NCBI RefSeq assembly: GCF_002776525.5 | Contig: NC_045443.1 | Coordinates: forward strand, 59,864,129-59,928,128 | Direction of reading: 5' to 3' | DNA: 64,000 nt | Origin: Piliocolobus tephrosceles | Taxonomy: Eukaryota > Chordata > Mammalia > Primates > Cercopithecidae | Part shown: positions 11,778-22,368 of the stretch, piece by piece | Position numbering within the stretch: the stretch's first letter is position 1 | Layout: each line of letters opens with the position of its first letter | Translations under genes and position numbers: made by a program | The notes under the pieces: model-generated | The model's database searches: none | What the model was told of the DNA's origin: nothing | The model's input: the letters and a program-made list of their open reading frames with translations, nothing else

Positions 11778-12155
11778 TGATATGATTTGGCTGTGTCCCC
11801 ACCCAAAATCTCATCTTGAATTGTAATCCCCGTAATCCCTGTGTGTCAAGGGAGAGACCAGGTGGAGGTAATTGAATCATGGGAGCGGTTTCCTCCATGC
11901 TGTTCTTGTGATAGTGAGTGAGTTCTCACAAGAGCTGATGGTTTTATAAGTGTTTGGTAATTCTTCCTGCATTCATTCTCCTTCCTGCTGCCTTGGGAAG
12001 AAGGTGCATTGCTCCCCCTTTGCTTTCCATCGTGGTTGTAAGTTTCCTGAGGACTCCCCAGCCATGCTGAGCTGTGAGTCAATTAAACCTCTTTCCTTTA
12101 TAAATTACCCAGTCTTGGGCAGTTCTATATAGCAGTATGAAAACGGACTAATACA
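11778..12155 (+). mobile_element. MST/THE1-type MaLR solo LTR
   Basis: Clear MaLR LTR: 'tgatatgatttggctgtgtc' at the start, 'ggtaattgaatcatgggagc', 'tgatggttttataag', 'gtgagtcaattaaacctctt' and 'gaaaacggactaataca' at the end. Begins TG, ends CA, with a 5-bp target duplication atgtg at 11773-11777 and 12156-12160. Confidence 0.92.
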
Positions 12156-12506
12156 ATGTGTTTTCATTAAAGATCATAGTAGCGCATTAAAATAGTTTAT
12201 TTGCAAGTGTTCACATTCACCATAGAATAGAAAATATAGACAAGTAAAAAGGAATTAAAAGCATTAATAATCCCACTACCCATAGACAATAATAGATAAC
12301 AGCTAATATCATTTCAGTGTATTCCAAACTTTTTCAATGCCTGGGTATTATTTTTCCCCTTCCATACCTGTCTGAAGCTCTTAATAGCAATATTGTGAAC
12401 ACTGAGTCACTCATTTCCTGGAAGTCAACATCATTTGTGAGATAGATAGTGGTGAGATGATTAGTGATGTTTGCCCTTGGAGTGAGCCTAGCTACTTTTA
12501 CTATTT
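12156..12506. other. No recognisable feature
   Basis: AT-rich unique-looking sequence. Confidence 0.4.
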
Positions 12507-12650
12507 TAATTTTTAATTTTTATTTTTTTGTAGCGATGGGGGTCTTGCTTTATTTCCTAGGTTTGTCTTGAACTCCTGGCCTAAGGCAGTCCTCCCACAT
12601 CAGCCTCCCAAAGCACTGGGATTACAGGCATGAGCCACCACACCTGGTCT
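12507..12650 (-). mobile_element. Alu monomer/fragment
   Basis: Reverse-complement Alu sequence of about one monomer ('cttgaactcctggcctaagg' ... 'gagccaccacacctggt') with an AT-rich tail. Confidence 0.8.
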
Positions 12651-12688
12651 AGCTCTTTTTTTCACTCTTGTCCATGACCATTTTTTCC

Positions 12689-12987
12689 TTTTTTATTTTT
12701 TTGAGACGGAGTTTTGCTCTGTCACCCAGGCTGGACTGCAATGGTGTGATATCGGCTCACTTGCAACCTCTGCTTCCCCAGGTTCAAGTGATTCTCCCAT
12801 CTCAGCCTCCCCAGTAGCTGGGATTACAGGCACGCACCACCACACGTAGCTAATTTTGTATTTTTAGTAGAGATGGGTTTTACCATGTTGGTTGGCCAGG
12901 CTGGTCTCAACCTCCTGACCTCAGGTAATCCGCCCACGTTGGCCTCCCAAAGTGCTAGGATTACAGGTGTGGGCCACCATGCCTGGC
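12689..12987 (-). mobile_element. Alu (AluS-like), full length
   Basis: Full antisense Alu flanked by the 11-bp duplication ccattttttcc (12678-12688 and 12988-12998). Confidence 0.92.
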
Positions 12988-13129
12988 CCATTTTTTCCAT
13001 TTTGTTAATTCTTTCTTTCAGCCCATAGACTCCTCCTTCTTGCCTCTTCTCTCCACCTATCCTACTTTTCCTCCCATTTAAGCTTTTTTTTTCTACCTAT
13101 GGCCAACCTTCCACTCCTTCTCTTAACCA

Positions 13130-13390
13130 GCTCTCCGCTTCATCCTTCATGACCCAGTGCAGTCGTCAACATTTGTGGGAGACATTCCTTGATCCTTGCA
13201 GACTCTTAAATACTTTCTCCTCTGATCTTCCACAGCATTCTCTTCTTACCTCTATTATTGTACCATCTCATGTGAGCATTACAAATTTAGGTGTCTGCTT
13301 CCCTAGAGTAGAAGCATTTTATTCATCTCCATTACCCCTGAAATATATGGAAGAGCTTCTGTAATGTTTGCAAAATGAATAAATAAAAAC
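13130..13390 (+). repeat. L2 LINE 3' end
   Basis: Pattern of the L2 tail: 'gggagacattccttgatcc', 'cttccacagcattctcttc', 'tctgcttccctagagtag', 'attcatctccattacccc' and 'aatgaataaataaa'. Confidence 0.65.
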
Positions 13391-14440
13391 ACCCATCCTG
13401 TCAGAGTTACCTAGAACTGCTATTTATGAGCACATCTTGGAATCCCTTGGCAAGCCCCGGGGCTATCCAGGCTTCTGCCCTTGATATACAAGTACTGTGA
13501 GTCCTCCAAGAAAACCTCCCCAAAGGCTCAATTCCAAATCACACAGAGAGGTATTGAATAACACAACCAAAAAGGGAAGAAGTACTTTCAGGTAAGATAG
13601 GCAGTATATGAGAATAGAGGTCTTGGAAATGCAGTTTATGATGGCCTAGAATCCACGAGTAAAGAATGTGCATTTTCCAAGACAAAATTAGTAGCATTAC
13701 ATCTTTATAGAGAAAAGTAGGGCTGCTAGAAACACATCCACATAGCCATGAGGTTGACTGAAGTAAGACAAAAGAGGTGTTTTTCTTCCTTTTTTCTTTT
13801 TTTGACTGAAGGCAACAGTTCTCCAGTCGTAATTCTGATGCTCGACAATGATTTGAACAATGAGGGAGGAGGAGAAGGAGGCTAAAGAAGAAAGGAAGAA
13901 AGAGAAGCACCCACTGAGTGGCCTGGGAGGGAGCTACCCAGTGAGCAAATGAATGCAAACGAACTGAGCTGATTTTTGTTGTGATGACAGATGACTTTCC
14001 CCGCAGGGTCCTGAGAGCAGCCCAGCAGGACAAAGCAGAGGGGCAAAACCGGCCCATTGTGCGGGATCTAGGGAATGCTGCTGGTGACTGCCAGCTTGTC
14101 TGTCCTTAGAGGAAAACTACCAGAGTTCAAGGTGTGGAGAGCTGAGGAGACTGCATGCAGTATTCTGATTTGTTTCTCTGTCATGTGTCATATTAATGGA
14201 GTAGGATTACTTTAAGCTAAAACAATTATACTAGGATTTCAGTGTTTAGTTTTCTTTTATTATTTTGGCTTGTCCTGTGATCATTATGGCTAGCTGTGCT
14301 TGAAGAAACATCTAGAGTTTCCCATTATTATTTTTTCTTAGAGGAGACATCTGACTTGATCTTAATTAGGGAGTGAAATTTCTGCTCCCTGATAAACATG
14401 TAGTTTCACAAAGAGGTGGGACACATCTTGAAGTCACACT
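13391..14440. other. Unique intergenic DNA; long chance ORF
   Basis: Holds a 172-codon minus-strand ORF (13539-14057). Its product has no domain I recognise, is rich in Leu/Ser/His, and has a low-complexity stretch from a purine tract at 13861-13910. I regard it as non-coding. Confidence 0.4.
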
Positions 14441-14716
14441 TTGAGGATCCTCATTGGGCATTACCCAGGGTTGGGCAGCGTTGGTCATCTCCATCTTGTC
14501 TCTTCTCCTTTATGCCCTGTGTTCCACCACAGCAAGCATGACCTTTGCCTTTTCTCCTTGACCAACTCCTACTCATCCTTCACCTATCCTGCACCCAGTA
14601 TGTATGGAAAACCTTCCTTGACCATTACAGATTCTGAAATGCTCTCCCCCCTGATTTTCCACAGCACTCTCTTCTTACCTCTATTACTACACTTCACGTG
14701 GGTGTTTCACGTTTAG
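14441..14716 (+). repeat. L2 LINE 3'-end fragment
   Basis: Shares blocks with the L2 piece at 13130-13390 ('ccttccttgaccattac', 'ttttccacagcactctcttc', 'ttacctctattact'). The two pieces lie about 1.05 kb apart in the same orientation. Confidence 0.55.
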
Positions 14717-15949
14717 GGAACTGGACACAGGACCTCTGTGTTGTATGCATGTGCTGTGGCTTGTGGCCCAAACAACCTCCAAATCCATTTTTGTTGTCCT
14801 GGGAGGTAACCCTTACCTTCCACTCCACTTTGCTCTTTAATGAGACAAAATGGGCCGCCTTTGTTTCTTCTCAAGCAGCATTTGATGAGACTAGTCAGCG
14901 GTAACAGGCAGCCCTCATCCCCCACTGAGCCAATTCCACCTGGCAGGATTGCACTTGCCCACCTTGATAGGTGGCAAGACAATTACTGATCGCTTTCTAG
15001 ACCTGCTTCAAAGCTTGCTGTAACCTGGCAGCGAATGAAATGCACAACCTTCCAACTCAGTGACATTTAAGGCAACCACTCATCAGTTCAGGCAGCAAAA
15101 TAAATTGGTGCTCAGCTGCTCCCAGTCTATTTTTCTGGTTAGAACTACAAAGAAAAGAAATGATTGTGCCACTGCATGTGTGACAACAACCTGCCCCCTC
15201 CCTCAAGCAATCACATTCTCTTGCTCTCTCTGGCTTTGTTCTGGTCCCCCTGAAGAACAGTGTTAAGGATTATATTTGGAGGTTGCCTAGTGCTCTGTGT
15301 CTACATCTGAGTCCTACACACACAGATAAACATGATAAATGAATGGATGTGCATTTAAATTACATATCCACCTCTACTGAATATATCATTCATTTGTATG
15401 AAAATATTTTCCACTAAATATAACTCCCTAAAATTCTTATTTAGTCCTTTATTCATGGGACTAAAGTTGCATCACTCAATGGTGACATTTAAATGACAGT
15501 TACTACTGTAACACAGAATAATGACCTTGTGAAGTGTGGTGTATTTGGTATGCTTATCCAATAATTTATAGATTCTATAAGTTGTGATGTATGAAGAGAA
15601 CTCAAAAGGCAAGAAATGTTTTTCCCAAGGATTGTGAAATCTATCATTTAAAAAAGCATGTTCCAATACTTACTTGCTTCCTGATTTCCCCAAATTTCTT
15701 CCCTTCTGAGCTGTAAGGGTTGTGTTTCTGCCCCAGTCGTCAAACATTAACAATAAAAACAGGAACACACTCTTCCTCCCTCCCACCCACCAAACACTGA
15801 TGTCTTTGGTCTGTGCAAACACGAAGAAGAAAAAAAAGAATCAGTCAAACCAAATGATCTTCACCCTCTTTCAAACTAAATCTGCTTTAATCAGTGTGCT
15901 AGCACATTCTGTCATACTCCCCAACTGCTTGAAGCAATACATTACTCCT
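14717..15949. other. Unique intergenic DNA, no repeat seen
   Basis: No gene recognised. The stretch is free of Alu and LINE sequence and leads into the conserved-looking block at 15950. Confidence 0.45.
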
Positions 15950-16205
15950 TCAGTTTCGGCAAAAACTAAACCTTTGCCAGCCCCAAAACCGACTCTACGT
16001 GGAGGCTGTTGCCAAGTTGATTTTTCTGACTCAGCCAGGAGGGCTGCTCCCCGGCTGTGTTCTAAATTAACAAGGCCAATCAGAAATGCACAAAGCCTGG
16101 ATGGCCAATCATTCTTCTCGAGGCTTTTGCCATCTCCTCCGCGGTCAGATAAATCATGTTAAAGCCATTCCACCAATGACCATAAATTAGGGGGCCTGAT
16201 CGCCA
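15950..16205. promoter_or_regulatory. Candidate conserved regulatory element
   Basis: Repeat-free sequence dense in transcription-factor-like words: a TGACTCAGC (AP-1/MAF-type) site at 16027-16035, two identical GGCCAAT boxes at 16074-16080 and 16103-16109 (29 bp apart, NF-Y type), 'agataaatcatg' near 16146, and a third CCAAT at 16173. It abuts the CpG-dense block downstream. Motifs are seen directly; regulatory function is inferred. Confidence 0.4.
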
Positions 16206-17200
16206 TCCCTCCCAAGAACACCACAGACTCAGATTATTCCGGCGGCCGCACTCGGCCCCAAGGGAGTAGCACTGCAGGGGTGGAGGGTCCTCCAGCGAGG
16301 TGGGGGGAGGCCCCGAGTGATTTGCTGCAACTGTGCCCGAGCGGGACTGGCGCTGCCTCCCAGGTCCGCGTTCCAGCCGCTCCCAGCTGTTGGCGCTGCT
16401 GAGATGATGGCCTGGATCCCCCAGGTGTGGGGACTCCCATCTGGTGGCTCCCCGAGACTATTTACAGCTGAGGTTAGGCCGGTGATTGCTGGGACGGAAA
16501 ACTCATTTCTCAGCCTGGCTTTTACTTACACTCTTATTAAGGAGGCTTTCATTCACGTTGGAATGGCAGCAAGAGGCTGCGGGCCAGGTGGCCTAACGGG
16601 CCGTGACGGAGCGACAGCGGCCGCCCGCGCTGCGACCTTGCGGGGAGAGGAGCGTGGGCAGCGCACGGGGACAAAGGCGCGCGGGAGCCCTGGGTCACGG
16701 CTCTTCCGCAGACACTGGACCTCAGCGCGTTGGAGGCCTGGGTCACGGCTCTGCGGCAGACACTGGACCTCCGCGTTTCTACCACCCCAGAAAAGTTGAG
16801 TGGCTCGCGGGCTCCATTTCTCCCTTCATTGGTAGCTGGTTCGGCTCACCCCTTTGCCCGACCACAGCTCTTTGTAAATGCAGAATAGGACAAAACGGAA
16901 AGAATGATGTGCTCTCCCCTCCGTCTAAAACCCTAAATAAAGACCCAGTCCTCCCCCACACCCTTCTCCACCTGCGATTCAGGTCTCTGGGAAGAAGGCC
17001 CTGCACGCCCGCCCATGCCTCCCCTGCCCGAGGGAGCCCCGGGGAGGCAGCAGCCAAAGACTCCGCAGGAATAACTCCGGGGAGGGCAGGTTCGAGGCTG
17101 CTCCTCCCGTTGGCAGCGCCTCAAACCCCGGCAGGCCCGCTCGTGTGCGTGTGAGCCTGCATGTCCTGAAAATCCCCCTGCAGCCTCGCACATCTGGGTC
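16206..17200. promoter_or_regulatory. CpG-dense island-like block
   Basis: Visibly GC- and CpG-rich (ccggcggccgcactcgg near 16239; many CG dinucleotides at 16570-16790 and 16980-17130), in contrast to AT-rich surroundings, and free of Alu sequence. It lies about 12 kb beyond the 3' end of PPM1H and could be the promoter of a non-coding RNA or an enhancer. The overlapping ORFs here (up to 183 codons) run in several frames on both strands, as expected from stop-codon depletion in GC-rich DNA, so I do not call a CDS. Confidence 0.45.
16689..16775. repeat. Two-copy tandem repeat, 48-bp period
   Basis: Copies at 16689-16729 and 16737-16775 share 'cctgggtcacggctct' and 'gcagacactggacctc' and differ by small changes. 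The period is 48 bp, a multiple of three, so the reading frame repeats too. Confidence 0.9.
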
Positions 17201-17717
17201 CCCTAGCCATGCATATTCATGCCCCAGAGCAGTAAAACCCAGGTCAGCTGCTCCGAGACAGTGAATCGAGTTCTTGAAAGCTTACCAAGCCCATGACTTC
17301 AATAAAATAAAGACAGAGCTGTCTTTTCTCCAACTCCTGAGCAGAGTCTCATAACACTTGAGGCATTTTTGTTTTTTTCTGAAAGGGACAAAAGAAATGG
17401 ATGAGAAGTCAGCGGCAGGAGTGGCGTGGAGAGGGTGTCTACAGTTCTTTCATTGCTGTAGAAATCGTGATTTGTTTCTCGTACCCTACCTATTCCCTTT
17501 GTTAGTTTCCTCAGCCTCAGGAGAAATGGGTATCATTTGCGTATTCTTTCTTTTGCATGTGGTCCCTGTTGGTGTAACATAGTTTTCCATTTTACCCTTA
17601 TCATCCTCCCATTTGGTGATGTTCCTCTCCTTCCCTCTCCCCCCCAGAAAAAGAGCGGATTCCACTTGTGCCCTCCTAACCCTCCTTTCTGTAACTTCCA
17701 TCAAAAATGCCTCTTTT
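17201..17717. other. No recognisable feature
   Basis: Unique-looking sequence between the CpG-dense block and an Alu cluster. Confidence 0.4.
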
Positions 17718-18016
17718 GGCCGGGCGCAGTGGCTCACGCCTGTAATCCCAGCACTTTGGGAGGCCGAGGCGGGTGGATCACGAGGTCAGGAGATCGAGAC
17801 CATCCTGGCTATCACGGTGAAACCCTGTCTCTACTAAAAATACAAAAAATTAGCCGGGCGTGATAGTGGGCACCTGTAGTCTCAGCTACTCAGGAGGCTG
17901 AGGCAGGAGAATAGCGTGAACCTGGGAGGCGGAGCTTGCAGTGAGCCGAGATCGCGCCACTGCACTCCAGCCTGGGCGACAGAGCCGACACCGTCAAAAA
18001 AAAAAAAAAAAAAAAA
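17718..18016 (+). mobile_element. AluY, running into an assembly gap
   Basis: Full-length young Alu starting 'ggccgggcgcagtggctcac'. Its 3' end carries the unusual 'gacaccgtcaaaa' in place of the normal 'gactccgtctc', followed by an A-run cut off by Ns. Confidence 0.9.
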
Positions 18017-18116
18017 NNNNNNNNNNNNNNNNNNNNNNNNNNNNNNNNNNNNNNNNNNNNNNNNNNNNNNNNNNNNNNNNNNNNNNNNNNNNNNNNNNNN
18101 NNNNNNNNNNNNNNNN
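18017..18116. other. 100-N assembly gap
   Basis: Exactly 100 Ns, a default gap of unknown size. The sequence on its right (18117-18164) repeats the last 45 or so bases of the Alu on its left, including the rare 'gacaccgtc' variant, so the two contig ends probably overlap. Confidence 0.95.
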
Positions 18117-18164
18117 CTCCAGCCTGGGCGACAGAGCCAGACACCGTCAAAAAAAAAAAAAAAA
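18117..18164 (+). mobile_element. Alu 3'-end fragment after the gap
   Basis: 'ctccagcctgggcgacagag' plus 'gacaccgtc' and an A-run. Probably the same Alu copy as 17718-18016, re-read on the next contig. Confidence 0.8.
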
Positions 18165-18171
18165 CCCTTTT

Positions 18172-18473
18172 CCGGGCGCGGTGGCTCACGCCTGTAATCC
18201 CAACACTTTGAGAGACCGAGGGGTGCCGATCACTTGAGGCCAGGAGTTCCAGACAAACCTGGGCAACATGGTGAAACCCTGCTTCTACTCAAAAAAAAAA
18301 AAAAAAAAAAAAAAAAAAAGCCAGGCGTCGTGGTGCGTGCCCCTAATTCAGATGCTCTAGAGGCTGAGATATGAGAATTGCTTGGACTTGGGAGGCAGAG
18401 GTTGCAGTGAGCCGAGATTGCAACACTGCACTCCAGCCTGGACAGAGCAAGACTCTGTCTCAAAAAAAAAAAA
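18172..18473 (+). mobile_element. Alu with A-rich middle
   Basis: Sense Alu with an expanded internal A-run (18291-18319) and a terminal A-run (18462-18473). 'cccctttt'-like sequence flanks both ends as a probable target duplication. Confidence 0.85.
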
Positions 18474-18654
18474 GCCCCTTTTCCCTTCCTTAGTAGCTCA
18501 GGGGCACAGTCACTCTTTTGCACAGCCTGGGGGGCAGGGGATGGGGTGGGGTGGCTGGGCTGGGGTGGTCATGGGAAGAAGCTGTCAGAACAATAATGCT
18601 TGACTGCCCTACCAACCTAACCACCTCATAGCCACTCAGGACTCCAGTCCAGTG

Positions 18655-18905
18655 AGGGACACTGTTAAGGGCTGAAATGTGTTCAAAATTTATATGCGAG
18701 TCAAAACTGCGAGTACCTCAGAATGGGACTGTATTTGAAGATAGGGCCTTTATAAAGAGGTAATTGAGGTCACATGGGTGGGCCTTAATCCAATCTGGCT
18801 AGTGTCCTTTGAAGAAAAGGAAATTTAGACACACAGGATTTGTGCATGCAGAGAAATGACATGGTGAGAGGGAGGCCATCCGCAAGCCAACCAGAGAAGC
18901 CTCGG
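18655..18905 (+). mobile_element. Ancient LTR-like repeat fragment
   Basis: 'gtacctcagaatgggactgt', 'gatagggcctttataaagag', 'gtgggccttaatccaatctg' and 'ctagtgtcctttgaagaaaa' follow a dispersed mammalian repeat. Class uncertain. Confidence 0.45.
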
Positions 18906-19397
18906 GAGAAATGGAGCCTGCTGGCACCTTAGCCACCCAGTCCATGATATTTTATTATGGCACACGAATACAGGTACTAAGGAGGTCTGTCCAGAAGTCA
19001 GTCCTGAAGTCCTCCCTGCTCCTCCATGACCTGGGAACTCTCCCTCAGGATGGCACTGGCCTGACACAACTTTTCTTTTTGTTATATTCCAGGTGATCTT
19101 GTTATTTGAGACGGTTATACCCAGTGAAATTTCCCTGTTGCTGAGTCTTTATTTCTACCCCTCTTATTTGCTTTTTCAGTTTTGTCCTGTGTAAGATTCC
19201 CAGACAAAATAGAAGACACCCATTTAAATTTGAAATTCAGATAATAGTAAACAGTTTTTTTAGTATGAGTACAACCCAAATATTGCACGGGACATAAATT
19301 TAAAAATTTTTTTATCTGAAATTCAAATCCAAGTAGATGTCCTGTATCTTTTGTCTGATAAGTCTGCTAACATTACTTTAGAGGTGTGTCCTTAATA
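18906..19397. other. No recognisable feature
   Basis: AT-rich unique-looking sequence. Confidence 0.35.
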
Positions 19398-19860
19398 TCT
19401 TTACACAATGGTTCTCACCTTAGAATCACCTAGAAAACTTTTTTTTGTTTGTTTGTTTGAGATGGAGTTTCACTCTTGTTGCCCAGGTTGGAGTGCAGTG
19501 GTGTGATCTCAGCTCACCGCAATCTCCACTTCCTGGGTTCAAGTGATTCTCCTGCTTCAGCCTCCCAAGTAGCTGGGATTACAGGCATGTGCCACCACAC
19601 CTGGCTAATTTTGTATTTTTAGTAGAGATGGGGTTTCTTCATGTTGGTCAGGCTAGTCTCGAACTCCTGACATCAGGTGATCCACCCACCTTGGCCTCCC
19701 AAAATGCTGGGATTACAGGCGTGAGCCACCGCACCTGGCCAAAACATTCAAAAGATACTGATGATTGGGTCCCTCCCTGGGGGATGCTGATTTAATTGGT
19801 CTGAGGTCTGCCCTGGTAGACACGGTTTTATTTAATGCTCCCAGGTGATGTTGCCGAGCT
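19398..19860 (+). mobile_element. hAT-Charlie-like MITE split by an Alu
   Basis: 5' part 'aatggttctcaccttagaat' before the Alu. 3' part 'gatactgatgattgggtccc', 'ctgatttaattggtctgagg' and 'gctcccaggtgatgttgcc' after it. Confidence 0.6.
19439..19740 (-). mobile_element. Alu (AluS-like)
   Basis: Full antisense Alu with a (GTTT)n-type tail at its left end. Inserted in the MITE; 'aaaac' occurs on both sides. Confidence 0.9.
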
Positions 19861-20838
19861 ACAGAAGCACTGCAGGAAGGAACAGGTATTAACTAAACGT
19901 TCACAGCTATTTCATTGTTAGATTTAAGCTCCCTTAAGCTTAAATTCTTTGGGTTTTGTTCCTTTGTTCTGCTAAAAATGTCATTTTGTCACTCTTCTTA
20001 TTGCTGAGCCCAGAGGCAGGGGTCAAACAGATCATGGAAAAATGCCCTGTTAGTATGTGAAATGGCCATTTTATTTCAGGTCAACTGAGCCCACAGAGAG
20101 AGATGTCAAGAGCTGTAATATTGATACCACTACAGCAAATGACTTTCCATCCAGACACTTTGGGTTTTATACCAAATAGTGCAACTGGGCACCCTGGTAA
20201 AAGATTTACCTTTTACCATTACTTCTATTACAGACCACTGCTCAAGAATGTAGGATCTGTTTTAAGCATACTTCTAGTTCAAGAGGATTTGAACATAATT
20301 TTTTTCAATTCTTCCAGACCCTGACTATCTGTTCTTTTTGACTATTAGTTGGCATTTATGGAGAGCCAAATCTTACCTGCTCCTCCCTATTTACTGAAAA
20401 GTTAGAAGATTCAGGTACTCTGGTTACAACTCCTGGGGTAACACACCATTCATTCTGCTTGTGTAAGGGCCTTATAATGGGGTCTGGTACTCCATGTCAC
20501 CATGAAGACAAGCCTTGCCAACATACACCTTCATAGTGTATGCTAAGGAGCTGTTGGCAGAGCTACAGCTGAGCAAGAGTCAAAACTAGATGAGAGGAAA
20601 ATAAGATGCCTGTGACAAAAACACATTTTACAGAAAAAGGTGCTGGTGGGTCAGCAGATGACATTGATTAGTTAGTGTGTCTCAGTACAAAGTTCCCAGA
20701 TGGGGATTCGATGTGAAAGGGCTTTGTTAAAAATGCCATCCAAATAAGGGTGTACACAATGGAGGTTTTGTGACTACCCCTTCTTATCTAATGAGAAGTT
20801 ACAGAAAACTGGAGTGGTAATTGGCAGTTGGGTGTTGA
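19861..20838. other. Unique intergenic DNA, no gene seen
   Basis: No repeat or exon recognised. Confidence 0.35.
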
Positions 20839-20955
20839 CTACATATAAGCTTTGGATTTGAAATCTTGGCTTTGGTGCTGCTTGGCACTGTGTCCATGGG
20901 CAACTGCTTTACCTACCTGAACTTTTATCTTTTTCATCTGGCAAAGGGCTTTCAG
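20839..20955 (+). repeat. MIR SINE fragment
   Basis: 'tttggatttgaaatcttggc', 'ctgcttggcactgtgtccat', 'ggcaactgctttacctacct' and 'tctttttcatctggcaaagg' align in order with the MIR core. Confidence 0.65.
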
Positions 20956-21128
20956 AATGGCAGAATAAAAACCTCTGGAAATCTACTCCATACAGAGAAA
21001 AATCTGGCAAAAATTGCCAGAACCAACTTTTTCAGAACTCTGGAAATTAACCAAAGGACTGCAACAATCTGAGGAATGTGTATTCAAGAAAAATGGCTGA
21101 ATCTCAGTAAAAATAGGGAGCTTCGTGA

Positions 21129-21405
21129 CATTTTATTTTAAAGAGACAAGGTCTGTCACCCAGGCTGGAGTGCAGCGGTGCAGTCATAGCTCACTGCAGC
21201 TTCAAACGGGATCCTCCCACCTCAGTCTTCTGAGTAGGTGGGACTACAGCTGCGTGCCACCATGGCCAGCTAATTTTTATTTTTACTTTTAGAGGCAAAG
21301 TCTTGCTATGTTGCTCAGGCTGGTCTCAAACTCCTGGGCTCAAGCGATCCTCTCACCTCAGCATCTCGAGTAGTTGGAATTACGGGCACGTGACACCTCG
21401 CCTGT
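21129..21405 (-). mobile_element. Alu (AluJ-like)
   Basis: Antisense Alu, 'gtctgtcacccaggctggag' to 'cgtgacacctcgcctg', with many substitutions. Confidence 0.85.
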
Positions 21406-21742
21406 ATGTAACATTTTTACTTGACCAGTCTCCTTACCCCTCTTTCCAGATCTGTGGTAGGCTCGAACACTAACAGCTTCTCAACCGTGACAGCTCTGAG
21501 CACCAGCAGACTAGCAGCCAGCAGTGAGGCAGAATAGGTTTGCAGCCCTGGCAGACCTGTTGACAAGAAATACTTTTCTTTTTTTTTTTTTTTTTTTGAG
21601 ACAGAGTCTCACTCTGCTGCCCAGGCTGGAGCGCAGTGGTGTGATCATGGCTCACTGCAACCTCAAACTCTTGGGTTTAGTGAGCCTCCTACTTCACCCT
21701 CCCAAGCAGCCAGGACTACAGGTGCACACTCGGTTTATTTTT

Positions 21743-22048
21743 TTTATTTATTTATTTTTTTTGAGACTGGAGTCTTGCTCTGTAGCCCGGGCTGGAGTGC
21801 AGTGGCCGGAACTCAGCTCACTGCAAGCTCCGCCTCCCGGGTTCCCGCCATTCTCCTGCCTCAGCCTCCCGAGTAACTGGGACTACAGGTGCCCGCCACC
21901 ACGCCCGGCTAGTTTTTTCGTATTTTTTTTAGTAGAGATGGGGTTTCACCGTTTTAGCCAGGATGGTCTCGATCCCCTGACCTCGTGATCCGCCCGTCTC
22001 GGCCTCCCAAAGTGCTGGGATTACAGGCTTGAGCCACCACGCCCGGCC
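21743..22048 (-). mobile_element. AluYR-type Alu nested in an older Alu
   Basis: Flanked by the 14-bp duplication ctcggtttattttt (21729-21742 and 22049-22062). Carries 'cgtctcggcctcccaaag' and 'ggcttgagccaccacg', variants of the Old World monkey AluYR lineage. Confidence 0.93.
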
Positions 22049-22070
22049 CTCGGTTTATTTTTAAACTTTT

Positions 22071-22368
22071 CTTTTTTTTTTTTTTTTTTGAGACAGGGTC
22101 TCATTCTATCACACAGGCTGAAGTGCAGGCATGATCTCTGCTCACTGCAACCTCCGTCTCCCTAGCTCAAGCAATCCTCCCACCTCAGCCTCCCAAGCAC
22201 CTGGGACTACAGGTGCATGACACCACATCTGGCTAATTTTTGTATTTTTTGGTAGAGATGGGATTTTGATATGTTGCCCAGGCTGGTCTTGAACTCCAGA
22301 GCTCAAGTGATCACCCACCTCGGCCTCCCCAAGTGCTGGGATTATAGGCGTGAGCCACCACACTGGCT
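22071..22368 (-). mobile_element. Second Alu nested in the same host Alu
   Basis: Antisense Alu with a T-run at 22071-22089, ending 'gagccaccacactggct'. Flanking 'aacttttc'/'aagttttt' marks the probable insertion point in the host Alu. Confidence 0.8.

Noticed and set aside
13539..14057. 172-codon minus-strand ORF
   Set aside because: No recognisable domain, low-complexity stretches from a purine tract, no splice or promoter context; fits a chance ORF.
15722..16162. 146-codon plus-strand ORF
   Set aside because: Runs through an A-rich tract (poly-Lys) into the candidate regulatory segment; no known domain or codon signature.
16603..17154. 183-codon plus-strand ORF in the CpG-dense block
   Set aside because: Overlaps other long ORFs in both strands and contains a duplicated peptide caused by the 48-bp DNA repeat; GC-rich DNA has few stops. 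No family resemblance.
21524..21988. 154-codon ORF and similar peptides elsewhere (e.g. 49425-49763, 52438-52733, 54236-54549)
   Set aside because: Translated Alu sequence, recognisable by peptides like Ala-Gln-Ala-Gly-Val-Gln-Trp; not genes.
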